This document shows, in pieces, positions 61,807 through 64,000 of a stretch of 64,000 nucleotides of DNA; the stretch's first letter is position 1, and the number at the start of each line of letters is the position of its first letter. The notes beneath the pieces were generated by a model. It saw only the letters and a list, made by a program, of their open reading frames with translations, had not been told where the DNA came from and searched no databases. A program made the translations under genes and the position numbers. The DNA comes from Syncephalis fuscata (lineage: Eukaryota > Zoopagomycota > Zoopagomycetes > Zoopagales > Piptocephalidaceae), in assembly GCA_025786725.1 (NCBI GenBank), contig JAHLTZ010000007.1, positions 62,001-126,000 on the forward strand, in the 5' to 3' direction.

Positions 61807-63286
61807 TTATTCTGGAGTGGCAGAGCGGTGTGACGCGGCATCTCCGTTGGGTGACGCAGAACGACGGTCGTCCTTTGGAGATGGAGAGCGATAATCGCCA
61901 TTAGGCGATGGAGAGCGACGATCTTTGGCTGGAGAAGGAGAGCGGCGATCATCGCGTCGGTCGTCGCGCCGGTCGTCACGTCGGCTGGTGTCGCGTCGGT
62001 CGTCGCGTCGATCGTGATAACGGTCGGAACGGCGGTCATCTCGGCGGTCATCGCGTCTATTATCGCGTCGGTCGGAACGACGGTCATTGTAGCGGTCGGA
62101 ACGGCGGTCATCACGGTAGCTGCGACGTGGTGAGCGGGAACGGGAACGGGAACGAGAACGAGTGCGAGAACGAGAACGGTCACGGGAGCGGGAGCGGTCG
62201 CGTCTATTTAATATGTATAATAGTTTAACATTATGATAAGTGTTATGAATAAAAGTTTGACACACCCGCGTATTAGCTATATAGCTAGTATCATTATATA
62301 ATAGCATAATAATATACTATGCTATTTGCATCGATATTAAACAAAGTCAAATATCGCCACCATAAACATAAGCAGAACATGTATACTTTCTATGTGCAAC
62401 AGCTCCCAAACTGGCAAGCGGATTTCAAGGCAAAAATAGCAGCAAGAGCAGGAGCAGCATAATCAGCAGCATAATCAGCAACGTGGTAGCGGCAATAAGA
62501 TCAGTAGCAGTAGCATAGATTTAACGGCAACGTCAGATTCAGAGCATCCAGCAACAATTATCTGGTATTGATTCATTGTCATATGCAATATTGCTTAACA
62601 ATTATATATTATTGTATCAATACATATTATTCTACTACAATTGCCACAACTAGCACGCCAAATCATACATATAAATAAATATATGCATCATCTATCCAAT
62701 AATAAAAATAATACACCATACTGAATTACTTACCGAGAGCCGCCACCACGACGAGAGCTTCCGCCGCTTTGTGAGCAATCACGAGCCCAATGGCCTAAAT
62801 AGATTGTTTTAATTTTACTGTTTATTGTTTATTGTTTATTGCTTATATCCATTACTTACCTTCACCGCCACAACGGAAGCAGGTATTATCGTCACGATCG
62901 CGTACACGACCATGTGATTTCTCAACGGCAATGCGCGAGCCATTCAGACGCATACCGTCGGTGGCCCGGATGGCATTCTCGGCGTCATTGTCATTGTCAA
63001 ATTCTACAAAGCCATAGCCTATTGCCAACAAGTTAATAAAAAGCACAAAAACACATGCTGTGCTATTTTACTTACAATGATTAAGACCGTGCTAATAGTA
63101 CAAGTGATATATGACAGATAATCGAATGTTTCAGTTAATGTGCTGTTTAGAATAGATCGATTATTACCGATCCAACGCAATACACACCTTTACATCGCAG
63201 CGGACCAATTGGCCGTATTTATGAAATACATCTTTCAGCTCACTAGAGCTTAGATCTTTAGGAAGACGGCCAACAAAAAGTTGCAT
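61807..63286 (-). CDS. SR splicing factor (RRM + CCHC zinc knuckle + RS domain)
   Basis: The RRM begins MQLFVGRLPKDLSSSELKDV, with RNP2 as LFVGRL, and continues after the first intron as GYGFVEFDNDNDAENAIRAT (RNP1 GYGFVEF). A zinc knuckle follows, CFRCGGEGHWARDC (CX2CX4HX4C), then a Gly/Arg segment and a long RS/DRR-rich tail (SRSRTRSRSRSRSRSPRRSY, DDRRSDRYNDRRSDRRDN) ending ASHRSATPE. This order matches SRSF7/9G8 and plant RSZ-type SR proteins. It would bind exonic enhancers and promote splicing. The last intron (62204-62733) is far longer than all others in the window; see finding. ATG 63286 was chosen because the RRM starts there; an in-frame ATG lies at 63352. Confidence 0.9.
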
Positions 63287-63895
63287 ATCAGATGAGTGTT
63301 GTTGTTGAAGGGAATAAGTAATCAGATAGCACGGAGAAAGAAAAATCAGCAAAACAGCATGGAGTTATTAAACTGTTGTTCTTTCGTTAAATATGATTCG
63401 CTAGTGTTACTAACATTCACCAAAGTTATCTAATTAACTAAAATTAAAATAACAATAGGCTTTTTATTTAAAAAAAAACGTAGATATTTATAATAATAAT
63501 TCCACATAAAGTTATCTGTATTATTAGCCAAAGTTAATTGATAGCATGATAGTGCAAGGCTATATAGCGTTTTCAAAGTTCGAATGTACACAAAATTATA
63601 GATCATGTGTACACGTTCTTAATTGTCGCAATGCCAAAGCTATGTTGATTGCATCGTATACAACTATACAATTAGCTTTAATTTTATAGTAGAATCCAAA
63701 GTATACGATTGATTACACACAATTGATAATAATGTTATGGTATTGAAAGTTGCCATATATAAATTATCATATTTATGTTACATAGAAAACACTACGATGG
63801 CTAGCAGTGCGATGTATTTATTTGGCTAAAATAAATTGGCACAATATTGTTTAAATGTAGCGCCACAGCACAACTGTAATAATATTAAAATATTA
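63287..63895. other. Intergenic region
   Basis: AT-rich DNA between the SR-protein promoter (minus strand) and the stop of the edge gene. Nothing is recognised. Confidence 0.5.
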
Positions 63896-64000
63896 CTAAT
63901 GAAATGATTTTTTTACTTCATCAGGGACTTTGTCGTCAATTACTACATAAAATGCACCATCATAATAATATTCCGACGTAGTAGTTGGGCCCTTGTAGTT
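63896..64000 (-). CDS. C-terminal fragment of an unidentified gene cut by the window edge
   Basis: A 35-codon open frame enters from the right edge (NYKGPTTTSEYYYDGAFYVV, then IDDKVPDEVKKSFH) and ends in TAG at 63898-63896. Its composition is that of a globular protein C-terminus, with no repeat bias. It is too short to assign. Confidence 0.5.
   Translation of the reverse strand, partial: NYKGPTTTSEYYYDGAFYVVIDDKVPDEVKKSFH

Noticed and set aside
61791-62228. Frames overlapping the RS domain on both strands
   Set aside because: They are shadows of CGTCGGTCGTCG-type repeats encoding the Arg/Asp/Ser tail of the SR protein.

Overview
The window is nuclear DNA of a fungus. The genes are AT-rich, protein-coding and densely interrupted by short introns, mostly about 45-85 nt with GTAAGT-type donors and ATTAATAG-like acceptors. 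Fungal-type genes include a Ypd1-like phosphotransfer protein, a Bot1/mS35-like mitochondrial protein and a Vps5/Snx4-type sorting nexin. Two introns look like minor-spliceosome (U12-type) introns, which are retained mainly in early-diverging fungi, so a zygomycete-grade lineage is my best guess; this is inference.

Layout. At 1.5-4.4 kb on the minus strand is the most unusual object: a secreted-peptide gene. A 94-nt signal-peptide exon is followed by 33 exons of exactly 3 nt, one 24-nt exon and a short terminal exon. The introns are homologous to one another and the array repeats with a modal period of 83 bp. Spliced in phase 1, the frame stays open, gives an SLDKR (Kex2-type) site and a 31-residue, four-cysteine peptide in which every codon is split by its own intron, and stops in the last exon. 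From 4.4 to 5.7 kb are only degenerate fragments. From 5.8 to 13.4 kb lie an LRR protein, an SRR1-like protein (with GC-AG and AT-AC introns), COX7C/Cox8, cytosolic AspRS and an F-box protein. From 13.7 to 14.4 kb is a broken-frame secreted, apparently GPI-anchored, Cys-containing protein.

From 15.7 to 28.8 kb: a DinB-like protein, a PPWD1-type WD40-cyclophilin, kinesin-14, NPRL2, proteasome alpha1 (PSMA6), a single-pass membrane protein, VDAC and cofilin. From 28.9 to 34.5 kb is sparse, with the Ypd1-like gene and long simple-sequence-rich intergenic DNA. From 34.5 to 51.9 kb: beta-adaptin, BMS1, PPME1, a GCFC/PAXBP1-like factor, MetAP2 and a coiled-coil, C-terminally membrane-anchored protein carrying a U12-type intron. 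After a 2.2-kb gap, 54.2-63.3 kb holds a Bot1/mS35-like protein, a PX-BAR sorting nexin, mitochondrial release factor 1, the RFC subunit and an SR splicing factor with a 530-nt intron. A gene fragment runs off the right edge.

There is no operon logic: these are housekeeping genes in mixed orientation. Many conserved genes carry isolated frame breaks, often at short homopolymers and mostly consistent with one missing base. This suggests uncorrected assembly indels rather than true pseudogenes, so frame breaks should be read with care.
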